Source: Diphasiastrum complanatum
Taxonomy: Eukaryota > Streptophyta > Lycopodiopsida > Lycopodiales > Lycopodiaceae
NCBI GenBank assembly: GCA_029204225.1
Contig: CM055096.1
Location: 71,640,349 to 71,704,348 of the forward strand
Reading direction: 5' to 3'
DNA length: 64,000 bases
Positions 12,730 through 24,889 of this stretch are shown here, in pieces; position 1 is the stretch's first letter, and each line of letters starts with the position of its first letter. The position numbers and the translations under genes are program-made. Under the pieces are notes generated by a model. The model ran no database searches. It saw only the letters and a program-made list of their open reading frames with translations, and was not told the DNA's origin.

Positions 12730-13677
12730 GTGGATCTAGTACCTGCTGATTCTATACCATTAATAGATATACCAACAGCATCTGGAGTCTATCCAGATCT
12801 TCATGTAGAAAAAAGAAGATATCAGGATATGAGGCAGTGGATTAAACATCTACAAGAAGAAGAGGAACTTGAAGCTGCGAAAGCAATAGCCGAAGTTCGT
12901 TCTTCACCATTGCAGCCTCCAAGAAATTCACGTATAGATATGAATGATCAGTTGCATCATTATGAAGAACCCTTCAAGATGACTGAACTGGAAACGTTGC
13001 AAACAGAACCGCTCATGAATATTTTATCTAGTAAGATTAATATTTCATTGGGAGAGTTCCTGAAGTTGGTACCAAAAGCAAAAGAAGTCTTAGCGCAAAA
13101 GTTAGCTAAGTCCATCAAGAGCCACTTTTTTGTGCTGGATTTGAAGAATCTAATGAAGTACTCCATGTCGAGGCAGCTTGGGAAAGTGAGACAAAATAAT
13201 ATCACTCTGCCGATACAACATAGATAATTTCCTAAGGAAGCAGTTGTGATAGATGGCAGTTCAGGAGTTAACCTGATTTCTACAAAGCTATGTGCGAAAT
13301 GGGGCCTTACAAAGATCAAGCCTACGACTTTTGCTATTAAGCTAGCTGATCAAACGACAGTTCGTCCGCGAGGAATGATTGAAGATATGTTTGTCAGAAT
13401 TGTGGGAGTACAATTCGTCATTACTTTCGTAGTAATGGACTTACCAGAAGCACCAAATGTCTACCGAGTCCTATTAAGACGTCCATGGTTACGAGTTTTG
13501 CAACTAGTTCATAACTGGAGTATCGGGAAAATCACTTTTGAAAATCATGAACGTGCAGTCAAAGTTGATCCTACAACTTGGACTATCAAACCAGTGGTTC
13601 AAAAAGAGGATGATGATTCATCAACAACGGATCATACTTGTGACCGACCAGAGAAAAATTTTGGAAGTTCACTATGA
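12730..13677 (+). pseudogene. Gypsy protease region, broken
   Basis: Encodes the retropepsin-like aspartic protease that would cleave the polyprotein. The active-site region reads VVIDGSSGVNLIS (about 13240-13280), the DGSSG form common in plant gypsy elements. A matching C-terminal part (RVLLRRPWLRV) lies near 13465-13500. The upstream 165-codon frame (12730-13227) is the gag-protease linker. A stop after the linker and a frame change separate the pieces. Confidence 0.7.
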
Positions 13678-14569
13678 TTCTCAAACAGATACTGTCAACT
13701 GGAATGAAACTCTTGCAACGATTGATTGTACAACAAGATATATGTGTCAACAAGATAATCAGTCGGATTTGAGTGAGATTTTGTTATTGGATCGAACCTT
13801 GGATACACCGATCACTTTTCCATTGAATGTGCTGAATGTAGCTTGGATATCAACAGAACCTATAACAAATCCAATTGAAGATGACCTCAGACTTGTGAGT
13901 CATGCCTTGACTTATGATGACAATGCAAAACTTACGGATGAGCAGATTTTAGATCATATGGATCCGACCAGATTTGGAGGGCATAATGTTCCTGATGAAC
14001 CAACAATAAAATCGTCCAAAGCAGTTATATTGAAGGAAGACATGATCATAGGATCAGTGATGAAGAAACAAGTCAAGCAACATTATAATATGGTCCTAAA
14101 ATGGGAAAATCCTCCTCAAGAGATTGATTCAGCGAATGTTCCACCTTTATTGGATAAAGGCAAAAGAAAAGTCGAGGATGATTCTACAAGTCAGAATTCT
14201 AGCAAGACATCATCGTCTCGGAAGTCATCACCTCCACGATCAATTCCTGCTAAGAAGGCTAAGCGAAGATCCAAGACAAGTCCTTTCGAAAGGGAACAAG
14301 CAGATGTAGTCCAGCATAATATGTCCGAACGTTTTAAATGTTATACATTGGATGATGTGGTTATCATGTTACCTAAAGCACATCGTGAACCCAAAGAACA
14401 CATGCCAGACTCGAAAGATGTTTACGATAGCCCAGCTAGGACACAGCCAATGAATCTTGCCGAACCCGGAGAACCACAAAAATTGTCCAAGTCGGATCAC
14501 AACTTAATCTTGAACAGTATCAAGCACTCCGCATCCAGATATAGTACAAATATAGACCAACTGGATTGA
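13538..14569 (+). pseudogene. Long linker between gypsy protease and RT
   Basis: A 343-codon open frame, the longest in the gypsy element. It has no catalytic motif. It contains an acidic N-terminal half, then a Ser/Lys/Arg-rich stretch (SSSRKSSPPRSIPAKKAKRR, near 14215-14270), and ends with NLAEPGEPQKLSKS, typical of the spacer before plant gypsy RT. The RT fingers and palm, including the YxDD box, should follow but are missing, so the frame joins the RT thumb within about 100 bp. Confidence 0.65.
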
Positions 14570-15437
14570 TTGGAAAAAGTATTTGAAAGATGTCGCAAAT
14601 ATCAAATTTCTCTAGATCTAGAAAAATGCCAGATATGGGTTTCCCATGGAGTTATGTTTGGGCATGTGATATCGAGACATATGGTATTGCCACAGATTAT
14701 TCTAAAACCAAGATTATTGTGGAATTTCCACTGCCAACAACAATTCATGGAGTTTATATGTTTATGGGTCATGCGAACTACTATCAAATTTTTATTATGT
14801 TCTTTGTAGATTTAGCAAGACCTATATACAAACTGACTATTGTTCCTATTTGGATAGTAGAGGCGTTAGAAGCCTTTGAAAAATTAAAAAAAAAGCATTA
14901 ACTTCAGCACCAATACTACGTTCTCCAGATTGGACGATTGAGTTTCATGTTTACACGGATGCCTCAAAATATGCCATTGGATCAGTTTTGACATAGCCAG
15001 GTGATTACAAGAAGGACTATCCTATACGATTTGCAAGAAGACAGCTTACAGATCTGGAGAAGAACTATTCAACCATAGAGCCATGATTTTTTCTGTTCGA
15101 AAATTTTGTCACTATCTCATGGAAATGCACTTTGCATTGTATATGGATCACCAGCCATTACTTTATTTGGAGACATGCAATATTGGACGTATTGCAAGAT
15201 GGTTACTATTATTGATTAAATTTGACTTTCGAATTGTGGTTCGAAAGGGGAAGCAACATTATCTAGCCGATCATGTTTCACGAACTGAATCTGCACCAGT
15301 TAACACTGAAGTGGATGATGAATTATCAGATGCTGCATTGTTCTATGTAGAAGCAGTACCTGAGTGGGCAGCGGATATTGTTGAGTATCTGATATTGTTG
15401 AGTACCTGAGTGGGCAGCGGATATTGTTGAGTACCCG
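14570..15437 (+). pseudogene. Gypsy RT C-terminal part and RNase H, broken
   Basis: Reads through the RT thumb and connection (KVFERCRKYQISLDLEKC, then a GHANYYQIFI-like segment) into RNase H, with its Asp-containing VYTDASKYAIGS near 14950 and RQLTDLEKNYSTIE. The RT catalytic core is deleted. About 32 bp containing TGAGTGGGCAGCGG are duplicated in tandem (15357-15388 and 15402-15434). Stops and frame changes occur near 14900 and 15080. Confidence 0.8.
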
Positions 15438-16075
15438 ATGCTAGGACAACCGAATGACTCTTTGACAAAAATACAGAAGAGACAATTGATTCATAAGGCT
15501 CAACCTTATCGATTGATTGCAGGACAATTGTATCGTCGTGGATCAGACAATAATCTATGTAGATGTGTTTTACCGCATGGAATTCCAGATTTAATTATGT
15601 TTTCACATGATGGCATGGGCGGAGGACACTTCTCTACATATATTACTGTTCACAAACTTTTGCAATCAGGTTGTTGGTGGCCTACGCTTCTTAAGGACAC
15701 AGAAAATTATATTCAGACATGTGATGTGACTGGATTATGTTGGTCCTATTCATCCTGTCGCGTAAGGATCTCAGGCCCGATACATTATCGTAGCAACTGA
15801 TTATATGACCAAGTGGGTTGAAGCCAAAGTTGTCAAAGTTGTTGATGCAAAATCTACGGCCAAGTTTCTCTATGAAAATATTATTATCAGATTTGGATGT
15901 TCGGTCAAGATTGTCAGTGACCGGGGTACACACTTTGTTAATCAAACAATAAAGTGTTTACTGGAAGATTTTTCAGTTATAAACAAATTTAGTACTCCTT
16001 ACTATCCTAGAGGGAATGGCAAGCTGAATCTTCCAATAAGATTCTCTGCACTATTATGACAAAGACAGTTGAAGC
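15438..16075 (+). pseudogene. Gypsy integrase, truncated by copia A
   Basis: The zinc-binding HHCC domain is recognisable (LYRRG near 15530, HDGMGGGHFS near 15606, then a Cys). The catalytic core follows in another frame: a DYMTKWVEA segment near 15800 and SDRGTHF near 15915. The core continues towards KILCTIMTKTVE and stops at 16075, where copia A begins. A small deletion or frameshift near 15720-15780 removes part of the linker. Confidence 0.8.
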
Positions 16076-16743
16076 TGTTAAAACTGAAAAACAATCCATA
16101 TTGATTTTTTGGCTTGCTACAAATATTGTACCATGCAAGTATGTAGTTCATAAATGCAAAATGTCAAATTTGGCCTAGATAGAACTCGAGCATTGTAAGT
16201 GATCCATAGTGACATGCAAGGCATGCACAAAGTGTAATGGACACATGCATGATAATTTGGACATTTCTAGTTAGAACTAGTACACTTGAAAAAAGTTGGT
16301 AGAATTTCATGCATGGGAAGTGAAAATGTCACATAGACTCTAGATGTCATTTTATGATGATTGGATGTGGTTCTACCTCGAGCTACCTCAAACTCCATAA
16401 ATATATGTAGCTCTCCTCACAATCAATGATGAAGAACCAAAGTTTTGTAGCTATCTCGTGCCATTTTGGATCTAAACAATTTTGCTTGTTATCTCTCTAT
16501 CTTTCTCTCTCTAGCTCATGTTGAAGCTAATGCTTATACATTGATATCTTGTACTTTTGCTTTATTGATTTATTGCTATCATATTTTGTTGCTTAGCATG
16601 CTAGATTGTGGTTAAGCCATATCTTCTGAACTAGATCTTGTTAATCAATCTAGAATCAGGTTACTGTGCTAATCACAAAGCTTAATTAGATCCATCATAC
16701 TTGTGGACATTCCCAACGCGTGTGAAATCTAGAAATTCTGTCA
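16076..16743 (+). repeat. Copia A 5' LTR
   Basis: Starts TGTTAAAACTGAAAAAC and runs to the primer site at 16744. It has an internal deletion near 16195 relative to the 3' copy. A TAAATATAT stretch near 16398 is a possible TATA box. Confidence 0.8.
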
Positions 16744-16756
16744 TGGTATTAGAGCC
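16744..16756 (+). promoter_or_regulatory. Primer-binding site, tRNA-iMet, copia A
   Basis: TGGTATTAGAGCC, one base from the canonical TGGTATCAGAGCC complementary to initiator Met tRNA. Confidence 0.85.
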
Positions 16757-16786
16757 AAATTAAGCTTTACATGGTAACATCTCTGA

Positions 16787-17660
16787 TTGTACAAGAAATT
16801 GAGAGCTAAATCAAGCAAAAAAGCAGTTTTAATGGCATGTCAGGGAGGATATCTTCTAGAAGCTAACGAAAGACTAAACACTTCTAATTACTCAATCTGG
16901 AAGTTCAGAATGGAGTCTATTTTGATACTCCAGGATGTTATGGATATTGTGCTTGGTGTTGAGGAGGAGCCTCAAACACAAGCTAAAATTCCTAAGTATA
17001 GGAAGAGAGCTAGAATGGCTCTACATTTCATTAAGATGAATGTATCTAATGAAATTATGAGAGAGATAGGATCTTGCACTACAGTCAAAGAAGCTTGGGA
17101 TGCACTTAAGTCCATCTATGAAGCAAAGAATACTTCTAGAATACTCACTCTTAGGAATCAGATTTTCCAAAGTTTCCAAAGAAGTGAAGAGAGTGCATCA
17201 AACTATGTTCTGAGAGTTAAAGATTTACATAGAGAGCTTTCATGTGTTGGTGTTACTATTATCCAAGATGAGCTAGTTCAAGTCATACTGAATGGCTTGA
17301 GAGATGACTATGATATCTTGTTCAGTCTTTTGCCATTAAGGAGGAGTTGTCTAATCTAGAAACTCTCCAAGGAATTCTTATTTTTGAAGAATCTAGACAA
17401 AGCTATAAACTCTCCAGGATGAACAAACTCGAGCATGGTGGAAATGACAAACCCCTCTTTGTAAAGACAAGCATAAAGGAAGGAGTAAGAATGAGTTCTC
17501 TCAAGCATCCAACAAAGACAAAGCCAAAGATCGAGATAAAGATGGTGAAGAGGATGATAAAACTCATCCTACTACTTCAAAGACCAAGAAGAAGAAAGTG
17601 AAGTGTTTCTTCTGTGGCAAGAAGGGGCACTATGCCTCTAATTTCTTTAAGAAGAAAAAC
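16787..17660 (+). pseudogene. Copia A gag, broken
   Basis: Capsid-type gag of the copia type: NYSIWKFRMESIL near 16890, AWDALKSIYEAKN near 17095, and NQIFQSFQRSEES near 17157. The frame breaks near 17359. The zinc knuckle at 17601-17640 reads CFFCGKKGHYASNF: the fourth zinc ligand, normally Cys, is Phe. RNA binding would be impaired even without the frameshifts. Confidence 0.8.
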
Positions 17661-20600
17661 CAACTCAAGCAAGCTAATCTCTCCAAAGAGAGTGAAGAAG
17701 ATTATGTTGCAAGTGACGGAGAAGGATCACTCATGGTGTCCAGTTTTTCTTCATCACCTTTCAAGAAAGATGGAGCTTGGTACATAGATAGTGGAGCTTC
17801 TTCACATATGTGCTGTTCAAAGGAGTCATTTGACTCAATTGTACCTTAGAAAGGACTCAAGAGATCTATTTACACTACTAATGATCATGAGTGCCCTATA
17901 GAAGGAATTGGCAACATTCCATTGAAACTTGCTTCTTCAAAAGTTCTTGCACTTTCTAATGTTCTTTTCATTCCAAAACTCACAAAGAACTTAATTAGTG
18001 TGGGAAAGTTGCTTGATAATGGTTGTGATGTAAAGTTCAACTCCAATACGTGTTTTATCAAGAAAAATGATGAGATCCTTGTTGATGGATCTAGATGTGG
18101 TGGAATTTTTAAGTTGAATTCTTATGAGAATGCAAATCTTTGTGAAGATGCTTTGATATCTAAGGAGGAGCTATGGCATAGAAGGTTGGGTCATCCTAAC
18201 TTTAAATCTATGTCTTCTATGGTCAAGAAAGTGAAGGCTATTGGTCTTCCAAAATCTCTTTCCAAAGATTTCAAGCCTTGTGAGGCTTGTGCTATTGCAA
18301 AATCACACAGAAAGCCATATCAGAAGTCTTTTATAAAGACTACTCATCCTTTGGAACTTACACACTCGGATGTACATTTTTTCTCTTCTAAAAGTATTAG
18401 TGGTGCAACATGTTTTGTCACCTTCATTGATGACTTTACTAGATATACTTGGTTGTATCTACTTTTTTCAAAGGCTATGGTTTTTTATCACTTCCTAATC
18501 TTCAAAGCTTATGTTGAGAAATAGTTTTCTTTCAAAGTTAAAGCTTTAAGATGTGATGGAGGAGGTGAATACATCTCCAACAAGTTCTATGAATATTGTG
18601 AGGGTGAAAAGATTAAGAGAGAGTTTTCTTGTGCTTATTCTCCATCTCAAAATGGAGTTGCTGAGAGAAAAAATCGATCTTTATGTGAATGTGCTAAAGC
18701 AATCCGAGTTGAAGCTTACCTCACAATGCACTTGCTGGAAAATCACCTTTTGAAATCTTGTTTAAGAAGAAACCTAAGGTAGATCACCTTAGAGTTTTTG
18801 GTTGTGCTTGTTTTGTTCATGTGCCCTTGGAAACAAGGAAAAGAGATAATCCTAATTCTATTAAAGGGATCATGGTTGGATATGCATCCAACAAGAAAGC
18901 TTACAGAATCTATGTTCCCTCTACCTCAACTATAATTGAGAGTAGGGATGTTATATTCCATGAGGATCAAAAATACATTCTTGAGGAGGCCGAGTTCAAA
19001 GATTCTCACAAAGATACTCCAATCATCACCCTTGAAGACTATCATGGAGAGATGGGGCCGAGAATTGAGGAGGAGTCACCTCGAATCTTTTCATCAAAGA
19101 GATCTCAAAGAGAAAGATCTGTGCCTAGAAGGCTTACCTATGAAAATAGAGGCAAGCCAGTGGAAATCAGCTCCACTAATTGTACTTATTTTATTTCTCA
19201 TGAGGAGCCGAAGGATGTATATGATGCACTCAACTCAAAGGAATGGTATCTTGTCATGAAGGAGGCATATAATGCTTTGGGAGCTTGTGGATCTTCTATC
19301 CAACAAGCACACCATTGGTTGCAAGTGGGCTTTTTGAGTCAAGTACAATCAAGATGGCACAATCAACAACTACAAGGCTAGGCTTTGTGCTAAAGGTTTT
19401 GCTCAAGTTTATGGACTTGATTATGAGGAGACTTTTGCTCCAATTGAAAAGATGGTATCAATTAGAATCATAATTTCTATTGCTTGTTTTTTCAATTGGC
19501 AAGTTCTTCAACTAGATGTCTCTAATGCATTTCTAAATGGGTATCTAGAAGAAGAGATTTATATGGATCAGCCTATTGGGTTCATCCATGACAAAAACAA
19601 AGTTTCCTTGCTCTTCAAAAGTTTATATGGATTGAAGCAAGCTCCAAGGTCATGGAATTCTCGACTTAACACCTTTCTTGAGTCACCAGGATTTAATCTT
19701 AGTAACTATGATCCTTCCTTATATGTCAAGTTTTTTGATAAAGATATTGTCATCCTTCTTATTTGTGTTGATGATATCATTCTAACAGGAAGTTGTATCA
19801 AGTTAGTTGAGGAAACCAAGATTGCACTTGGAAAAGAGTTCAAGATGCAAGATCTTGGAAAAAAATCACTATATTCCAATCCAACTATGCTCTTTCAATG
19901 TTAAAGAAGTCCAATATGTTGAATTGTAAGAGTATAGAAACTCCTATGGAGCAAAATGTAAAGGACTCTAACAAAGGTGATGAAATATCCTTCGTGGACA
20001 TCACACTTTTTAGAAGTCTTATAGGCTTCTTAATTTGGCTCACAATAACTAGACCTGACATAAGCTTTAGTGTTCATAAGTTGAGCCAGGCTATGCAAAA
20101 TCCTACTATTTATCATTGGAAAATGGCCAAGAGAGTGCTTAGATATATATCTTCAACTTTTGATTTTGGTTTAATATATAAAAGTGAAGATCTTTCTATT
20201 ATTGATTATTCTGACTCAGATTTTGCAAGTGATAGAGCAGATTGAAAATCTACAAGTGCATATGTCATATATCTTGGAGGAAACTTGATATCTTGGCTTT
20301 CCAAAAAGCAAGATACTGTATCACTCTCATCATGTGAAGCTAAGTACAAGGCACTCACTACAACAACAAAGGAAGTGCTTTGGATCAAAAGGTTACTAGT
20401 GGAGCTAAAGATAATCATGGAAGAGGATCTACCTATGATCATGTGTGACAACATTTCAGCCCAAGCCCTTGCCAACAACCCAATATTCCATGCAAGGAGC
20501 AAGCATATCGAAGTTGCACATCACTTTGTGAGAGAGAAGCTCATTGGAGGGGAAATCAACTTGGAGCACACCAACACATCATCTTGTATTACTGATATGC

Positions 20601-20686
20601 TCACCAAACCTTTGAGCAAAAGTTCCTTCATCAAGCATAGAGCCAATCTTGGAGTTATACCAAGATCCATGTTCAAATCAATATAG
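17661..20686 (+). pseudogene. Copia A pol (protease, integrase, RT, RNase H), broken
   Basis: Protease motif WYIDSGASSHM (near 17776), GAG-pre-integrase HRRLGHPNFKSM and CEACAIAKSH (18177-18310), integrase core THSDVHFF and FIDDFTRYTW (near 18360-18450), RT LDVSNAFLNGYLEEEIYMDQ (near 19515) and CVDDIILTG (near 19765; CVDD instead of YVDD), RNase H connection SLIGFLIWLTITRPDISFS and SWLSKKQDTVSLSSCEAKY. The frame is broken many times, including a stop at about 20243 and a missing segment near 19860-19900. Polypurine tract AGGAGGAG ends at 20703. Confidence 0.85.
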
Positions 20687-20703
20687 ATTATTTTTAGGAG
20701 GAG

Positions 20704-21302
20704 TGTTAAAACTGAAAAACAATCCATATTGATTTTTTGGCTTGCTACAAGTATTGTGCCATGCAAGTATGTAGTTCATAAATGCAAAATGCCAAATTTG
20801 GCCTAGATAGAACTCAAGCTATATGGATATGTAATATCTAGATTGATGAGTACAACTTGCATATAGTTTGTACATATAGAATTAGCAAAGTTATGCTTGA
20901 AGAAACTCGTGGCAATTCACATGCATTAATTGCAAGTGATCCATAGTGACATGCAAGGCATGCACAAAGTGTAATGGACACATGCATGATGATTTGGACA
21001 TTTCTAGTTAGAACTAGCACACTTGAAAAAAGTTGGTAGAATTTCATGCATGGGAAGTGACAAATGTCACATAGACTCTAGTGGTCACTTTAGATGTCAT
21101 TTTATGATGATTGGATGTGGTTCTACCTCGAGCTACCTCAAACTCCATAAATATATGTAGCTCTCCTCACAATCAATAATAAAAAACCAAAGTTTTGTAG
21201 CTATCTCATGCCATATCTAAACAATTTTGCTTGTTATCTCTCTATCTTTCTCTCTCTAACTCGTGTCGAAGCTAATGCTTATACATTGATATCTTGTACT
21301 TT
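20704..21302 (+). repeat. Copia A 3' LTR, truncated
   Basis: Matches 16076-16555 with an additional 115 bp (20815-20930). Similarity ends after TTGTACTTTT, about 170-190 bp before the expected LTR end. Confidence 0.85.
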
Positions 21303-21680
21303 TTTAAAATGCCCCAGAGCCCTGCGCCCTTTGAACTCCAATCGCTTGGAAGAGGATTCAAAAAAATCCATGATACTACTATCAATGTTGAAGATTCATG
21401 CCAGCAACCTCAGCAACCTCAAGCTGAAGATGCCCCAGCCACATTTCGGGTCGACCAAGTTGTGAAATCACCGAAGCAGTTTGACGCCACATTGCTTGAG
21501 GGCTTTGAAGAGAAAAATGTTTTTGAAGAAGAAGATAATAGATTTTGGTGATGCTCTCGGTTTGGTCTCAAGCCTTGCGCAAGTGATCCAGTCTATGCTG
21601 GATAAGAAAAAAGAAATGGAACAGAGAATTTCAGACATGGGATCAGAAAATACTCTTATCGGCTAGAAGCTTATTCAGCT
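21303..21680 (+). pseudogene. Gypsy post-integrase coding remnant
   Basis: Between the truncated copia A LTR and the gypsy 3' LTR, two overlapping short frames (21294-21551 and 21481-21666) give a Gln/Glu-rich, probably coiled-coil sequence (DKKKEMEQRISDMG at the end). This fits the poorly conserved region after gypsy integrase. No enzyme motif is present. Confidence 0.4.
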
Positions 21681-22393
21681 AGACCCTAACCCTAGTTAAT
21701 AAGTGAGAGGGATTTGGCACCCTACATGTGTAAGTCCAACCCGATGATCACATAGAGATTTGATTGATTAGTTACAAGTCAATAGAAGCACTTTAGGCCT
21801 TTTTGCAGGACTTTTAATATCGCAGGGCCTAAATGTCAAGTTAGTGAATAAAGTTGGATTTCCCTCCAATTTGGATGGTTCTCACTCTTTTTTAAATTTG
21901 AATAATTAGGGAGGCAGAAATGGACCAATAGGATTCAGAGGCCAAGGTCCTCCTCTCTACTATAAAAAGGGACCAACTCAAGTTCCTACACATGTTCATT
22001 CTTCATTTCAATAAAGCAAATTGGTTCTCTTGTGAAATGGATTTATGAATGTCCTTGCTCTCTATCAGTTTTCCTTCATCTCTCGGACATTATTTGTGTT
22101 TTGCTAATTGTTGATCTGATTGTTATTGGGATTGCATGTTATTATACTTTTTATGAGAGAGAAAGGGAGAGAGAGAAAGAATAAGCTATCTTTGTTGTGA
22201 ATCTAGTGTTAGTGGATGTAGTGTTAATGCTTAGGGTTAATGGATGTTAGAGTTAGATGTGAATCTTCAAATCATGCTGAAATTTGAACTATACTACTCT
22301 CATGGGAGCGAATCTATGCGTGACAACTAACTTTATTTCTTTGATGCTAGATTGATTAGATCTTGGATTGAGGTTAGGCAAGAAAAGAAACCC
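21681..22393 (+). repeat. Gypsy 3' LTR
   Basis: Matches 9376-10093. The first roughly 30 bases of the 5' LTR are absent. TATA box at 21961-21968. The right end AAAGAAACCC is followed by unrelated sequence. Confidence 0.8.
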
Positions 22394-24363
22394 GGATAAA
22401 CATCATCTCAAAAACAGAATAGCTCCATTATCTCTCTCATCAAACTGTTTGTAGCATCAAAATCAAAATTCATATAAAGAAGATATTCAAGTCAGAAGAA
22501 AATACAATGATATAGTGATAGGCCTAACTCACCTATTTTGGGTCCAAAATCAATGAGCCATAATATGTACAACCCTATAAATTCTGGCTAGCTTGCAGAG
22601 AATTGAGTAATTAGGATTTTTGTATCAATTCAATCTGAGAAAAGATAACAGGCCTATATGCATGACTATGGGTCACATTATAAAAATACTTTAAACTAAT
22701 CATGCATATAGTCAATACAAAGAACTCAAAAAATAGAGCAATATTGCTTTCTACATCACTTGAATCGCAGCCCATACTTAAAAGATATTTAACTTGAAAG
22801 AAAGTTAGAAAATTCTGTAAAAGTTGTAAAAAATCATCTTTTTGAAAAGGATCTTCAAAATCATGCATATACTTACTGGAATCAGCTCGAAGAGTAAAAA
22901 AATATTACAGTTATGACTTTTTGATTTGAGGTCATTATTTTAATACTTTTATTGATAAAAGCATTTCTAACACTTACTTACAAAAAATTTAAATCCAAAC
23001 AAATAATTATATAGAGTCTAGTAATGTGTGTGAGAACATTATTTTCATTGTTGAAGCCAACTCATGTAAAACGGTCCATAGTTTTATAGAAGTACTATTA
23101 AGTCCTCACAACTCAAATTGGTCCAAATAGTTTCAGATTTGTCATAACTATATAGAAAAACTTATTACTTTGGATAGCGTTTAAGGTAGTACATTTTGTA
23201 TGCATTGTACATCTGTTGAAGTAAAGGATTCAATCTGAAACACATCAAAATGTCTGTTAGCTAAAATAATTTTTAGTTATTTCATTGATCCATGCAACAT
23301 CGTTTTTATTATAAAAATTTAGCACATGCTATCCATGGAGCTAGGACGATACAGGGACTAAAGTATGGTTTGCTTGCTTTTTGATATATGCATTGGTATT
23401 TGTTCAGGCGGAGTGACTTCCATGATTTTTTTGTGAAATTCTTCCATGGACAATTTTCTAAGTCTATATGTTTTTTGTTCATTCATCTCAGCAAATTGAT
23501 CATATGAGATATGAATGGTTCACCCTTAGATTATTTATGCTTAAGTGATCATCTTCTGGCCTTCATGTCGAATGCTATTTAATTAGAAAGAATTTTGCTT
23601 CCGCAGATTTGTTCATCAATATCTAAATAGAAATTACAAAGAGGCCTTGAATTACATTAAAATAAGACTGGCAACAAAATTTTATATCTATCAACTTTCT
23701 AACAATCGAGTCTTGCAGTCAGAGACAATATGCGCTTAATTCTGATGCTTATCTGAACTTAGTGTTGCAGCTCTTCATTGTGATTTGACCATTTACTTCT
23801 GATTTTGTCCACTTTAAAGCTTCATAGACACACCCATCTTTTATGCTGCATTTGAGGAGCCTCCATGTTTCTTATAGCCTTTATTTGGTCTATCCCAATT
23901 CTCATCAAACACTTGAATTAAAAAAAGCTATCAACCCATTTCACACACATTGTTCCATTGCTGCAACGACATAGCATTGGACGAAGGAACCCAACGACTG
24001 AGGAGCAGAATGAAGTTGATACGCATGGAAGCTTTACTTAGTGTCAGAACTTCCAAATGCACGGCCTGAAGAAGTGGCTAAGAATTTAAAAATTGGATAA
24101 AGTCAAATCAACCAGCGCAACAAAGGGGAAGACTCGTCACTTTAAGAATAAAAAATCATTCACTCACTCATGGATTGTTGCCACGACTGAGAGGGAGCAT
24201 CATGGATTCTGACAGCACTGAGAGGAAGCATCATGGATTGCTGCCACGACTGAAACAGTTGAGAGGAGAGGCGGAGATCATGAATGAGTCACGACTAAAT
24301 CTCCTAACTAATAACAACTACTACTATAAGCAATATAATTATTATTAAATGTCTAAGCCTGAT
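22394..24363. other. Unassigned AT-rich DNA
   Basis: No coding similarity is recognised. Near 24171-24270 there is a short tandem repeat of about 36-40 bp (three degenerate copies around GAGAGGGAGCATCATGGATT and TGCCACGACTGA). Everything else appears featureless. Confidence 0.45.
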
Positions 24364-24875
24364 TGTTATGTCCATAGCTAGTAAGTAGGATTCGGTATAC
24401 TCTAGCCTTGGATACACGGTACTCCAATAAATCAAGTTGTTAGTTATGCCACGTCATACTGGATGTGACCCGAAAGTAACTAATATCTTTGTGAGGACCA
24501 GAACACACTAAATGGAGTTTAGACAAGGTATAAGACAGTGTATGCATGTGTAGAGTTATCAATAGCAATTCTATGAATAGTTGGTCCATGCTTAGGATTC
24601 TATTCTAGGTGAATCTATGTATAGGAACTTAGGGCTATGCATGGCTATATACCCAGGTTGCTTTTGGCTCTATATATTGAGGCCAAACTTGCCCTACTCC
24701 TCATTGTGATCATTGATTCATTGCCAGGGTTTCACTCTACCTTCATGCTTCTTATTCCTTGGCTTGAAGCTTCTAGCGTTGATTGGTTGCTTCTACTTGG
24801 TTGGGTGGTTGCTCCATAGTGTGTTTTCCATTGTGTTTTGTCTTGTAAGCAGGATCTTAGGGAGCTTCCCTTATA
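24364..24875 (+). repeat. LTR-like segment with primer site (element H)
   Basis: Begins TGTTATGTCCATAG and ends just before a canonical Met-tRNA primer site. No second copy is recognised in the window. Its first 150 bp resemble 59292-59440 (shared CTTTGTGAGGACC-like block). The right terminus (CTTATA) is not a canonical CA, so the end is uncertain by a few bases. Confidence 0.55.
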
Positions 24876-24876
24876 T

Positions 24877-24889
24877 TGGTATCAGAGCA
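24877..24889 (+). promoter_or_regulatory. Primer-binding site, tRNA-iMet, element H
   Basis: TGGTATCAGAGCA, the canonical plant retrotransposon initiator-Met primer site, directly after the LTR-like segment. Confidence 0.8.

Larger units (their letters stand above)
16076..21302 (+). mobile_element. Copia element A nested in the gypsy integrase
   Basis: LTRs begin TGTTAAAACTG at 16076 and 20704; between them lie a Met-tRNA primer site, gag, protease, integrase, RT and RNase H in copia order. The 3' LTR is cut at 21302, where gypsy sequence resumes, so no target duplication can be checked (left flank GAAGC). The 5' LTR lacks about 115 bp present in the 3' LTR (20815-20930). Several frameshifts and stops make it non-autonomous. 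Confidence 0.9.
9347..22393 (+). mobile_element. Decayed Ty3/gypsy element with Asp-tRNA primer site
   Basis: Matching LTRs (about 9347-10100 and 21681-22393) flank, in order, primer site, gag, protease, a long linker, partial RT, RNase H and truncated integrase. The order RT-RNase H-integrase is that of gypsy. Copia A (16076-21302) is nested in the integrase. All genes carry frameshifts or stops, and the RT core is deleted. No matching target duplication could be found: the 3' LTR appears to lack about 30 bp at its start and a few at its end. Confidence 0.85.

Noticed and set aside
21682-21700. ACCCTAACCCTAG resembling telomeric repeats
   Set aside because: Only two units, and it is part of the gypsy LTR, present also at 9376.
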